The notes beneath the pieces are model-generated. The model did no database searches and had not been told where the DNA came from. It was given only the letters and a program-made list of their open reading frames with translations. Of a DNA stretch of 60,408 bases, positions 51,701-60,275 are shown piece by piece. Source of the stretch: Prevotella sp. P2-180. GTDB taxonomy: Bacteria; Bacteroidota; Bacteroidia; Bacteroidales; Bacteroidaceae. The position numbers and the translations under genes are program-made. Location: positions 1 to 60,408 of the forward strand of contig NZ_NPJI01000014.1 of the NCBI RefSeq assembly GCF_002251435.1, given 5' to 3'. Each line of letters opens with the position of its first letter. Positions within the stretch are counted from its first letter, which is position 1.

Positions 51701-53977
51701 TTATTTAGCAGTATTAATATTAATCAAACCTGAATCTTTATCAGAGTTACTGATACGCTTTCCTACGTGACCACGAGATTTGCCTTTGTAGAAATAGTAT
51801 GTGAATTTCAAGGATACGAGATTCTTGAAGTTGTTCCACTTAGTTTCTTCCGAATAGCTGAAGCCGTTGATGTCAGCATAGATTTTTGATGGATTCGGAT
51901 TGTAAATATACTCCAAGCCTACTGACATTGATTTGAATTTGTAAAGTATCGAAGCACTCATATTGAATCCCATACGAGTGTGTATGTCACCATCGACCAA
52001 TGTCATCGGCATGTTGCCGTTCCACATAAGCTGCCAGTTCTTTGGCAGGAACTGAACACCGATGCCGGCATTATGGAGATTATGCTTCACAACCTGATTA
52101 GGTGTTCTGTATGTTGAGTATTCATAGTTGTAGAATGGTTGAATGACAAACCAGTTGACAGGCTTATAGTTCAACGACAAAGAAGCTCCTAATGAATGAA
52201 CATTATCAATTTTCGCCATCCGGAGGATAATATCGTCACCTTCGGTAAACAATACAGGCATATTCTTATTCGGATAATACGAATAGGTCACAGACGGGGC
52301 AATGTAAAATTTCCCGTTGTCAGAAGCATATTGGTAGTTAAGGTTGGCGTAATAGTAATAATACGGCTTCAGTGCCGTATTCCCTTGTGAGTAGAAATGT
52401 TCGTCAATTGTCACAATACTATTGGTCAGATCTCCGACATTTGGAACTGATGAGTTTATGGCGGCGGTAAATTTCATTGCTGAATGTTTGTTATATTGAA
52501 CATTCAAGACCACTGACGGACGGAATACCAGATAATTGAATCTTTCGTTTGTCGCAGTCTTATAATGATTGTTTTCCAACCCAAGACCTATGTTATATGA
52601 AAATTTGCCTATCGCATTACTATAATCGGCATATACATATTCTTTATGTGTGTCGATTGTTGAGTAGTCTGTGAAGTTATATTTTTGGTCCAGATTCTTA
52701 TATTGATAATAAGTTCCCAGATTGAAATCTCCGTTCCATAGTTTATCGCTATACAGAGCTTCTGCAATCAAGGAATATGATTTGTTGTCGATATGGTTCT
52801 CAAACGTATATCCACCTGCGTTGTTTGCGAGGGTGTTATCCGAGTTTGAATGATGGTAGGTGTTCAATATGTTTATGGATAAATTCCTGTTCTGATTGAA
52901 CATATACATATAGTACAAGTCAGCAGCAACGGAAGAATAATCACTTTTGAGACTTCTACTGTTGATTGGCGGATTGTCGTTTTGCCACATCAGTTCTTGT
53001 TCGTATTCTTGTTTGCCGGGAGATTTACGGTATTCGACTTTGGCATTGAAAAGATTCTTGCCTTGATAACGCTGATAGGCAATTTGTCCGATATGATATT
53101 GTCCGTTATATCTGCCGGGCAGTCCTCTGTATTCATTTGTTTTATCAGCATAGGAATACGTGTTATTCATCCGGTTGTCGTTCAACACACGATAATCTAC
53201 GAAATATGCGGCTGTAACCATATTCAATGAGTCCATATATGCCATAGAGAGCATATCTGTACCATATCCAGTCGTAACACCGTTCTTTGTGTCAAGATAA
53301 AGACTATATAATTTATCTGTCTTTCTCTTTGTTTTCACATCAATCACTGCACCTATATTCTCATGAGCATATCGTGCCGGAGGTTCGCTATAAAACTGTA
53401 TGTTTTTGATTTCATCAGCTTGCAGCATTTTCAGTTCCCGTGAGGAACGCCTCATTCCGTCTATCAGTACAAGAATACTTTTATTGTCCACCGTAACTAA
53501 AGCATCATTGCTGATATCTGTCTTGAATTGTGGCAGGCTGCCGATTGCATCCAAGGCGTTGTTGCCTACCTTTTTTGATGATTCACTCAGTGTCAATTGA
53601 TTTTTATTGCCGAAAGTATTCAGGATTTGCGGAGTAACGACGACTTCGTCAAGAAGCATAGCATCATCGTTCAGAATAATATCTCCCAAATTACCAGGCT
53701 TACAAACTTGGTGCTTCTTTTCATAACCCATACAAGACAATTGGAGAATGTATTCTTTTGCCTCTTTTACTGTCAATTCAAACCGTCCCTCCATATCACT
53801 TGTCGTTCCTGCAATTTGTGTCGAATCGGGCAAATTCAAAAGCAAACAGTTAACTCCAGCAATAGGATTCTGTTCAACATCCAAAATCCTACCACTGATA
53901 ATGGCTTGTGCATTTGCAATTTGGGCACAACCAAGCAACATAATCGAAAACAAAAAAATATATCCAAGCTGTCTCAT
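51701..53977 (-). CDS. Outer-membrane beta-barrel, TonB-receptor-like
   Basis: 758 residues with a signal peptide (LGYIFLFSIMLLGCAQIANA). A carboxypeptidase-regulatory-like domain (IISGRILDVEQNPIAGVNCL, about 25-110) is followed by a plug-like part (NNALDAIGSLPQFKTDISND, then VLVDNKS-type text and VLIDGMRRSS) and a long barrel rich in aromatic strands (SYSLIAEALYSDKLWNGDF; YYYYANLNYQYASDNG). It lacks SusD-type partners, and I see no clear TonB box. Such barrels stand near RiPP genes in Bacteroidetes; it may export, import or protect against the peptide. It starts 118 bp after the rSAM stop. Confidence 0.8.
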   Translation of the reverse strand: MRQLGYIFLFSIMLLGCAQIANAQAIISGRILDVEQNPIAGVNCLLLNLPDSTQIAGTTSDMEGRFELTVKEAKEYILQLSCMGYEKKHQVCKPGNLGDIILNDDAMLLDEVVVTPQILNTFGNKNQLTLSESSKKVGNNALDAIGSLPQFKTDISNDALVTVDNKSILVLIDGMRRSSRELKMLQADEIKNIQFYSEPPARYAHENIGAVIDVKTKRKTDKLYSLYLDTKNGVTTGYGTDMLSMAYMDSLNMVTAAYFVDYRVLNDNRMNNTYSYADKTNEYRGLPGRYNGQYHIGQIAYQRYQGKNLFNAKVEYRKSPGKQEYEQELMWQNDNPPINSRSLKSDYSSVAADLYYMYMFNQNRNLSINILNTYHHSNSDNTLANNAGGYTFENHIDNKSYSLIAEALYSDKLWNGDFNLGTYYQYKNLDQKYNFTDYSTIDTHKEYVYADYSNAIGKFSYNIGLGLENNHYKTATNERFNYLVFRPSVVLNVQYNKHSAMKFTAAINSSVPNVGDLTNSIVTIDEHFYSQGNTALKPYYYYYANLNYQYASDNGKFYIAPSVTYSYYPNKNMPVLFTEGDDIILRMAKIDNVHSLGASLSLNYKPVNWFVIQPFYNYEYSTYRTPNQVVKHNLHNAGIGVQFLPKNWQLMWNGNMPMTLVDGDIHTRMGFNMSASILYKFKSMSVGLEYIYNPNPSKIYADINGFSYSEETKWNNFKNLVSLKFTYYFYKGKSRGHVGKRISNSDKDSGLININTAK

Positions 53978-54095
53978 ATATGATTATTTTTGAATCAAAA
54001 TCGAACAAATCAAGATTCTGAGCCAATCAATATTCTTCATTTGGTTGTCCAATTTTGATATTATATTTTATAATTAGTTCATTACTGATTAAAGA

Positions 54096-55382
54096 TTACT
54101 TGCTTTCATTGCACATTGAATTAATGTAATTTACTAAAGCATCTTCTATCTTCATGTCCATTCCATTGAATTTACAATATGATGCGCTTCCATAATCGCG
54201 TGGACATATACCCATACATATTGGTAAATATTTGCAAGAGAGGCATTCTGTATTCTCAAAAGATTTGGCCTTGTATTTTTCTATAAAATCACTATTCCAC
54301 TTGATTGAACCGTCATCATTTATGATTCCATGAGATTGTTTGTCATACAAATCATTACAAGCTGTACATTTGAGCACATCACCATTATAGTTAATGGCAT
54401 TATAGTATTTCCTGTTGGCATAACATGGAACAAAATCCCAAACAAAGTCTAATCTATTTACTTTATAGCCAGATGATTCGAACAAATTCAATAATGTACT
54501 AACATTATTATATCTGTCTTTACTGACCGTTTCTTGCCATACTTTCTTTGGATTGATTTGAATTCGGCAACGATTTGCAGGAGAAATTAAATCGTTAACA
54601 TCATCTACAATTTGATAGCTAAGATTTGATTCTGTATAATTTATTCTTAAGAGAATCTGTATGTCATCTAAATTATTTAGAATATTCTCTATGTTTTCTA
54701 AAACATGTACAAATGTCGATGCACAATTATGCTGAAATTTCACCTTGTCATGCTCTTGTTTCGGCCCATCCAGAGTTATTTGAAATCTTTTGAATCCTAG
54801 TCTTTTAATATCACAAATTTTCTCTGGGAAAAGGAAATATCCATTAGTAGTAGCACTTGCTATATACGGAATACTATGCTCTTTACAAATATGCTTGGCA
54901 TATTCGCATACGGGATTAATAATTTGATTGAAGTACATAAATGGTTCCCCACCAAACCACTCTATTTGTAAAGACGTTATTTGTTCTACATTGACCATAT
55001 AATTAATGTGTGCTTTGACAGATTCAATAGTCTCAAGCGACATTCGTGATGGGATATGATCTTGTATGCAATACCAGCATTTATAATTACAATTTAAGGT
55101 CGGAAGAATAATCAGCAAATAATCTTTCCGATTTATTCGTTCTTCATTTCTTGTTCTGATAACATCCAATTCGTCAGTATCATCGGGAATGAGAAATCCG
55201 CCGGTTGTAAGTTTATCTACAAGTACATTCGGCAGCAATGTTATTCTATTCGGAGTATTGATTATTGTCTCAATTTTACGACTTAAATCAATCGGCAAAC
55301 TAAAATATTTGTGCTCTATTCCATTATACCAATAGGCTATATTCGTTCGCTCAATTATATAATTATATTTACTCGCTTTCAT
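54096..55382 (-). CDS. Radical SAM/SPASM peptide maturase
   Basis: 428 residues from ATG 55382, placed just after the hairpin at 55399-55424. The radical SAM cluster motif is CNYKCWYC (Cys98, Cys102, Cys105), after strand LLIILPTLN. EWFGGEPFMYF is the SAM-binding GGE motif. The C-terminal SPASM domain has CTACND and CLSCKYLPICMGICPRDYGS, which can hold two more Fe-S clusters. Enzymes of this kind make thioether, C-C or epimer changes on precursor peptides. The N-terminal ~95 residues could hold a leader-binding RRE-like region, which I cannot confirm. The neighbouring precursor is the likely substrate. Confidence 0.9.
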   Translation of the reverse strand: MKASKYNYIIERTNIAYWYNGIEHKYFSLPIDLSRKIETIINTPNRITLLPNVLVDKLTTGGFLIPDDTDELDVIRTRNEERINRKDYLLIILPTLNCNYKCWYCIQDHIPSRMSLETIESVKAHINYMVNVEQITSLQIEWFGGEPFMYFNQIINPVCEYAKHICKEHSIPYIASATTNGYFLFPEKICDIKRLGFKRFQITLDGPKQEHDKVKFQHNCASTFVHVLENIENILNNLDDIQILLRINYTESNLSYQIVDDVNDLISPANRCRIQINPKKVWQETVSKDRYNNVSTLLNLFESSGYKVNRLDFVWDFVPCYANRKYYNAINYNGDVLKCTACNDLYDKQSHGIINDDGSIKWNSDFIEKYKAKSFENTECLSCKYLPICMGICPRDYGSASYCKFNGMDMKIEDALVNYINSMCNESK

Positions 55383-55398
55383 AATTGTTATTCTTAAA

Positions 55399-55424
55399 GT
55401 CGGGCTATCACATGATAGCCCGAC
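55399..55424 (-). promoter_or_regulatory. Hairpin between precursor and radical SAM genes
   Basis: GTCGGGCTATCA (55399-55410) pairs perfectly with TGATAGCCCGAC (55413-55424); 11 bp with a 4-base loop is the stable form. It lies 20 bp after the precursor stop and 17 bp before the maturase ATG. Only a short TTTAAG follows on the minus strand, so it may be a leaky terminator or an RNA end protector giving more precursor than enzyme. Confidence 0.7.
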
Positions 55425-55443
55425 CAATGTTAAGCAATCTCAG

Positions 55444-55638
55444 TTATTTGAAGGTTGGAATTGTCGGAACAGTAGGAACAGTAGGTTTAGGGCTCACGAT
55501 AACAATATCACAAGCGCATCCTGCTACATTGTTTGAACAACCATTCTGAGTAACAGCAAGTTCTGCTATTCCACCTTTGACATTAAGTGCTTCTAACACT
55601 GACATCTCTTCAATTGAGAATAATTTCAGATCTTTCAT
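55444..55638 (-). CDS. RiPP precursor peptide, GG-leader, 64 aa
   Basis: The leader MKDLKLFSIEEMSVLEALNV ends in KGG (Gly22-Gly23), the C39 cut site; E at -8 and hydrophobic spacing fit double-glycine leaders. The core (residues 24-64) is IAELAVTQNGCSNNVAGCAC followed by DIVIVSPKP and a tail of three PTV/PTI repeats ending FK. Three cysteines (34, 41, 43) and the proline-threonine tail are unusual among Bacteroidales GG peptides. It lies just upstream of a radical SAM enzyme on the same strand. The class resembles the GG-Bacteroidales natural product precursors (TIGR04149-like); assignment by feature, not by search. Confidence 0.8.
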   Translation of the reverse strand: MKDLKLFSIEEMSVLEALNVKGGIAELAVTQNGCSNNVAGCACDIVIVSPKPTVPTVPTIPTFK

Positions 55639-55726
55639 GTTTCTTCTGATTTATATATTCCTACTCTTTTCGCTTTTCGGATTCCGCGCCTTTTATCCAG
55701 TTCGGTCTGTGGGATTATTGTCGACT

Positions 55727-56125
55727 TTAATCTTTCGTGTTATAATTTTTATCTTTAAGAAGGACTTTTGTTGAATCGCAGTATATCACACTCTCGGGCA
55801 CGAAGAAGTCGCTTTGAGAGATGGATTTCAACTTATTATTAACGAATAGTAGTTTCGTTGATACTATAAATTCGCAATTAGCTACCGGCTTGGGCGATTT
55901 ATATGACAAAACCACTATAGTATCATTGTCTGAAATCTGAGCATCGAACGAAAACGGTTGCCCGTATTTGGTTAGAATAGATTCTTTATCCATTCCAATA
56001 TTCAGTTCTCCAATAGAGATAGATGCAGATGCACTATTTCTATATACACTACATGATGCCAATCCAATTACAGCAATAGTAACCAAGCTCAATATTCGCA
56101 TGTTAATCGACTTTGACATAGCCAT
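55727..56125 (-). CDS. Small lipoprotein, BamE/SmpA-like
   Basis: 132 residues with signal MRILSLVTIAVIGLASC (lipobox at Cys25 if started at 56125, Cys17 if at 56101; the latter gives a cleaner signal). The mature part has IGELNIGMDKESILTKYGQP, the BamE/SmpA helix pattern, and LLFVNNKLKSISQSDFF, its paired strand. BamE proteins help outer-membrane insertion, but many paralogues serve other envelope roles. It is located between the DUF3244-like gene and the precursor on the same strand. A role in assembly or immunity is a guess. Confidence 0.6.
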   Translation of the reverse strand: MAMSKSINMRILSLVTIAVIGLASCSVYRNSASASISIGELNIGMDKESILTKYGQPFSFDAQISDNDTIVVLSYKSPKPVANCEFIVSTKLLFVNNKLKSISQSDFFVPESVIYCDSTKVLLKDKNYNTKD

Positions 56126-56262
56126 TAGAATTTGAAATCATCTCATCGGTAATTTGTATCTTTCTACTTGCTGATTTCGTTCCATTAATTTTATTAATGT
56201 TATTTGAACGCCAATTTGTTAAAACGATAGATTTGTTTATGCAATTATTATGATTTCTTGCT

Positions 56263-56628
56263 TTATATTGTTATGCAACCAGTAGCAACCCAATTATCAC
56301 ATTCTATACTGATGGAGAGTCGTCCATTATAATCTTCCGGAATATCCAATGTGGTATTAGTAATTGAAGAATAGGCAATAATATTTCCATTTTCATCACA
56401 TAGGAATATTTGTACATCAATATCCACTGAACCGGAAATCTCTATTTGACGTAGTTCGTCGTCATAATATACATCAATAGGGATTATCATAGGAGAACGA
56501 TGAACTGTTGTGTTTTTGCCTTCGTGACCATACTTGTAAAAGTCCATATAGACTCCAGATTTTGCGGCATTGGCTTGAAGACATCCAATAATAATTAAAA
56601 CTCCGAGGAGTGAGAGTAACTTTTTCAT
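56263..56628 (-). CDS. DUF3244-like secreted protein
   Basis: 121 residues with a signal peptide (MKKLLSLLGVLIIIGCLQANA). The mature ~100 residues form a beta-sandwich-like pattern (SPMIIPIDVYYDDELRQIEI, VDIDVQIFLCDENGNIIAYS, GRLSISIECDNWVATGCITI). This matches the DUF3244 family of Bacteroidetes, which is often next to natural-product or polysaccharide genes; function unknown. First gene after the promoter at 56657, so it heads this operon. Confidence 0.75.
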   Translation of the reverse strand: MKKLLSLLGVLIIIGCLQANAAKSGVYMDFYKYGHEGKNTTVHRSPMIIPIDVYYDDELRQIEISGSVDIDVQIFLCDENGNIIAYSSITNTTLDIPEDYNGRLSISIECDNWVATGCITI

Positions 56629-56656
56629 TGTTATTACTTTAATTGATTAAACTGAT

Positions 56657-56665
56657 GCAAAATTA
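56657..56665 (-). promoter_or_regulatory. Promoter of the peptide operon
   Basis: Minus-strand TAATTTTGC fits TAnnTTTG(C). GGTTG at about 56684-56688 could serve as -33 element. The transcript would begin about 25 nt before the ATG at 56628. Confidence 0.6.
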
Positions 56666-56690
56666 CTGTAGAAAAAGTTTTCAACCAAGG

Positions 56691-56789
56691 GTAAAAGTTT
56701 GACAGTCAAACTTTTTACTACGCTGATAATCAATATATTGCAAATGGGGGGGGTGATTGATTTCTGCGCGGGGGAGTCAAAAGTTTGAC
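56691..56789. promoter_or_regulatory. Two copies of an AAGTTTGAC palindrome upstream of the peptide operon
   Basis: Copy 1: AAAAGTTTGAC-A-GTCAAACTTTT (56693-56703 / 56705-56715), perfect. Copy 2: GTCAAA-AG-TTTGAC (56776-56789), the same word in inside-out order. Copy 1 lies immediately upstream of the presumed -33 element, where an activator or repressor would bind. A run GGGGGGGG occurs between them (about 56747-56754). From 56790 to 57366 I see no gene or other clear site, only AT-rich sequence. Confidence 0.55.
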
Positions 56790-57366
56790 GGTTGGATACA
56801 ATAGGTCTAAAAATGCTAATTAATTACAGTGCCCAAGAATTATATATTATTGTTCTCAAATCCGCTAAAAGAATAAAATTATGGACTATACTTTTCTCAT
56901 GAGAACAAAATATCAGACTTACTCTATCGTTAAACGAAAATAGCATGAACAGCGAAAAATCTCATGATTTTTCAGATTCCGTTTAAGCGGATAAAGGGTC
57001 AGGATGCCCGTCATGGAAAGGAAAATAGTACGTAACAAATACAGAACTATATCGTATCACTTATACTGGTTTTATTGCGAGGTTTGAGAACTGATGATTC
57101 TTAGTTCTTTATTGATGGTTTCAACTATATAATGGTTAAAGATACTATGATCTTTATTTTTAAGCGACAATAAAAGTTTAACGTGGTAATTTTGTATTAT
57201 ATTGAATGATAATGTATTACTACTAAAAAATAGTCTATTTTTTGTACATTTATCATCAAAATCTGATACTTTGAATTGTATATAGGGACAAACTATAAAA
57301 AACAATCCATTTACCTGATTTAGTAGATAGGCTGTTCGGAACGTATAAAGTAATTATCTGATAGAA

Positions 57367-59268
57367 CTACAGTTGTTTCATAAGTTTTCTAATGTAAATG
57401 CCTATGTTTGTTTGATGTTCATCAATATCAAGTTTCTTACGTACATCACTGCTAATATGATAATGCCTTTTCAGCTGCAGATATTCACCAACTTCCTTTC
57501 CACGGAGTCCAATCGCATAAAGACATACATAATTTATCTCTGATTCAGTAAGTTCATGTTGTTCAAGGTATTTAATAAATTTAGGATGGGAAGCCTTAAA
57601 CGCAAGACGAGTGGTATTCATGAACTCGTCCTTATCTTGAATAATTTGATCTTTCCAAGTACCATACGGTTCTGCGTATGAGTCATTATCTGTGATACGT
57701 GAAGCCAATAACCCATTCAACATTTCTATTCTTATTTTGATAGCATCTTCAATGGGTTTGGCTAAATCTTTTTGTTTTTTCAATACTTCTTTAAGACTTT
57801 CACTTTCATTCTCAAGTTGTACAATTTTGAGCCGAAGGTTTTCTGCGGCCAAAGATTGACGTTCACACTCTAATTGAGCAGCCTGTTTCTCAAGAACAGC
57901 ATTATGCCTCTCTAATTCGAGTTTTTCATTTGCTTGTTGAAGACTATGTCTTTCCAGTTCAATTTGACGACTTCTCAATTCAAGGTTTTCATTTTCTCTT
58001 TTGAGATTCTCCTGTTCCAGTTGTAGTCTTTGTTTCTCTTGGGTGTCTAACAAGCTTTTGGCCTTTCCCAGCCTATAGCGATAGTAAACATATCCGATGA
58101 TAATCAGCAATACAAATACAATACATAAACTTAACCAAATAATTTTATCAACTCTTTGTTTTTCCATCAAATTATCTTTCTCCATTTCATGGCGTTCTTG
58201 GGCAAACAGCAGATCACGAGAAAAGATATTCATATGAATAGAGTCAATGGTGGTCGAAAACTTCCGATATGCCGTCAATGCTCCAGCAATATCACCTTGT
58301 GATTCCAAAATGTCAGATTGAATTGCCAGATATTTCAAAGAAGTTCTCACTTTTGAAGTAGAGTCTATTGAATCCATAAAACGATTAGCATTAGAAGAAT
58401 CACCTATTTTGCAATATGCCTCTACAATATCCAATTTAGTCTCGTCACTCAGATTCTGCATGTGTTCATAATAATGGAGAATATCTACAATATCTTCCTT
58501 ATTACCAAATTTTAAAGCGTAAGAAAGGGCGTATGGAGCAATAACCATGCCTAACTCTGAATTTTGCTTTACTCGTTCTTGCGCGATTGACATAACACTG
58601 TCTGCCAGAGTTCTATCGTTGTTAAGAATACTACCGTCCAAGACATTGGCAAGGCAAGATATTTCATAATCTGGACGATTAATGGCTTTATATAATTTTG
58701 CTGCACCAAGATTATTCTTTATATAATCATCTATCTTATATGTCGAATACAGAATAGTCGCCTGAGCGACCATGAGGTTTGCCATAGCCAAGGTATCGGA
58801 TGCTTCTTGACAAAATTCTTTTCCCCGCATGAAGCTTTGCATAGCTGCATCATCATCACCCTGATTCTGATAAATCCTACCTTGATAATAATATGTCCGA
58901 AGTCGCTCATTGGGAGTACCATGCTCGATATAATAATCAATAGCAGGTTGAAGGATGTCAAATGTTGTTGTATCAATATAGTTCTTGTCCAACGCCATAG
59001 ATTTAAGCAGCGCATACCTGGCTGATGTTTCTTTTCCTTTTACATCAGAGACTGGGATGCCATCCAATACCGCGAGAGCGGAATCTGGCTTGCTATTCAT
59101 AAGACTCTCTGCTATGTCCATTTTCACATCAATGTCATTCTGATGGTCGCATCCTACTGTTGCCAAAACGATTGACAACAGCACCAATTTGCTTGTATAT
59201 TTAATACCAGCCTCGATTATGATTCCGCCAAGAGCATCTATTTTCTTTAATATCTCACCCATAACCAT
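57367..59268 (-). CDS. TPR/coiled-coil/HTH membrane regulator
   Basis: About 633 residues from ATG 59268 (another at 59262). Order: short start, then KYTSKLVLLSIVLATVGC as signal or anchor; TPR-like repeats about 45-340 (PDSALAVLDGIPVS, RTYYYQGRIYQNQGDDDAAM); membrane segment IIWLSLCIVFVLLIIIGYVY; a long Glu/Gln coiled coil (about 400-510); and a C-terminal LuxR-like helix-turn-helix (LTESEINYVCLYAIGLRGKE, KKLDIDEHQTNIGIYI). This is a Bacteroidetes class of one-piece sensor-regulators. The promoter box at 59288 excludes the longer start at 59301. It stands 740 bp upstream of the peptide operon and could control it. Confidence 0.8.
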   Translation of the reverse strand: MVMGEILKKIDALGGIIIEAGIKYTSKLVLLSIVLATVGCDHQNDIDVKMDIAESLMNSKPDSALAVLDGIPVSDVKGKETSARYALLKSMALDKNYIDTTTFDILQPAIDYYIEHGTPNERLRTYYYQGRIYQNQGDDDAAMQSFMRGKEFCQEASDTLAMANLMVAQATILYSTYKIDDYIKNNLGAAKLYKAINRPDYEISCLANVLDGSILNNDRTLADSVMSIAQERVKQNSELGMVIAPYALSYALKFGNKEDIVDILHYYEHMQNLSDETKLDIVEAYCKIGDSSNANRFMDSIDSTSKVRTSLKYLAIQSDILESQGDIAGALTAYRKFSTTIDSIHMNIFSRDLLFAQERHEMEKDNLMEKQRVDKIIWLSLCIVFVLLIIIGYVYYRYRLGKAKSLLDTQEKQRLQLEQENLKRENENLELRSRQIELERHSLQQANEKLELERHNAVLEKQAAQLECERQSLAAENLRLKIVQLENESESLKEVLKKQKDLAKPIEDAIKIRIEMLNGLLASRITDNDSYAEPYGTWKDQIIQDKDEFMNTTRLAFKASHPKFIKYLEQHELTESEINYVCLYAIGLRGKEVGEYLQLKRHYHISSDVRKKLDIDEHQTNIGIYIRKLMKQL

Positions 59269-59287
59269 AACTTTCTGCAATTGCGAT

Positions 59288-59296
59288 GCAAAGATA
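59288..59296 (-). promoter_or_regulatory. Promoter of the TPR regulator
   Basis: Minus-strand TATCTTTGC; TTTTTG lies close upstream (about 59298-59303). The transcript start near 59282 leaves a leader of about 15-20 nt before ATG 59268. The stretch 59302-59732 shows nothing else that I can support. Confidence 0.6.
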
Positions 59297-59732
59297 CACA
59301 AAAATAATTAATGTAATTCCTCATTTAATGGGAAACCTTGTGATTCGCCATAGATTTGTGATATATATCAAGACATTGTCAGCCATATTGCTATCTGTTC
59401 ATATCAAATATAATCATTAGCCATGATCAATAAGCTCAGACCACAAAATCTTTTATAATACGCATCTATCACAAGGGATATTGCGATTACAATCTCTTTT
59501 CAAAAAAAACATGCGTTGATACTTACAGCAAACTCACTTCGCCTTAATACAAACTGCTCGTCCCAATCCTTATGGTCTTTTTATTCTTTCCTGTTCCTTC
59601 TTGTTCTAATAATATCCTCTCTCAAATATGTTGTTTATATGTTACTATCTTAATATAAAATGTTATATAACTAACTCTATATTAGTATGATAATAAATTT
59701 CTTTTAGGTATTAGCATAATTCCATCGAGACG

Positions 59733-59924
59733 ATGAAAGAGCCGATGGATTTTGTTGCCAGAATAGTAAACCACGAAAAACCCATTTACAGCTTGCTGTA
59801 TTACCGTTATAAGGACAACGACGTGTATAAAGACTCCATACTGCCGCATCTTCAGAAGTTGCTTGGCTATTGTTTGTCTGTAGACAGTAATTTTTTTACC
59901 ACGAAAGGAAAAATTTGCCCGTAA
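59733..59924 (+). CDS. Unidentified 63-aa frame, possible gene fragment
   Basis: It begins MKEPMDFVARIVNHEKPIYS and continues LLYYRYKDNDVYKDSILPHL with regular hydrophobic spacing, so it looks like part of a folded protein, then runs into CLSVDSNFFTTKGKICP. No promoter box is obvious. It may be the start of a larger gene broken by a stop or frameshift. I do not recognise it. Confidence 0.3.
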   Translation: MKEPMDFVARIVNHEKPIYSLLYYRYKDNDVYKDSILPHLQKLLGYCLSVDSNFFTTKGKICP

Positions 59925-60009
59925 AAGAGTAAATTTCCGCAGATTTTCTCTTCTTTATTTTCGGTATGTAATTCAAAGGGAGAGTGTCGAAAACAAACTG
60001 CAGAAGTGA

Positions 60010-60275
60010 ATTTGCCTAATTTGCTTTTGCCCAATTTGCCCAACGTGCCTTGAGCGGGACAGGTGACAGGTCAGTGTCCAACGGGTCATATGGACTGGTA
60101 CATCGGTTCACTCTTTCGGGTCGATGAACCAGCCCCTGTGATTCAACAAATTTGCTCGAATTTGCTCGAATTTGCCCGAATTTTTAAGGCATAATTAAAG
60201 ATAAGTATCTACGTATCAACACATTATATAAAGCACAATAGCAAAATGAGCAAAAGCAAATTGAGCAAATTGTTT
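60010..60275. repeat. Short-word repeat array with central palindrome
   Basis: Three head-to-tail copies of the 10-mer TTTGCTCGAA (60151-60180, third copy with one change) and several AATTTGCC/AATTTGCT words at 60010-60045. The reversed word GAGCAAA occurs at 60248-60270 (GAGCAAAAGCAAATTGAGC). Between them are GGACA...TGTCC-type pairing (60056-60079) and GGTTCA-14-TGAACC (60105-60130). The layout, arrays in opposite orientations around palindromes, resembles that at 7381-7975, with different words. Confidence 0.6.

Noticed and set aside
51701..53977. SusC-type nutrient receptor of a polysaccharide locus
   Set aside because: No SusD partner or glycan enzymes nearby; it stands between an rSAM enzyme and a C39 exporter.
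57072..57305. 77-residue minus frame between regulator and operon
   Set aside because: AT-rich, no ribosome site, no recognisable pattern; left as intergenic.
60010..60275. CRISPR array
   Set aside because: 10-bp units without spacers; opposite-orientation copies do not fit CRISPR.
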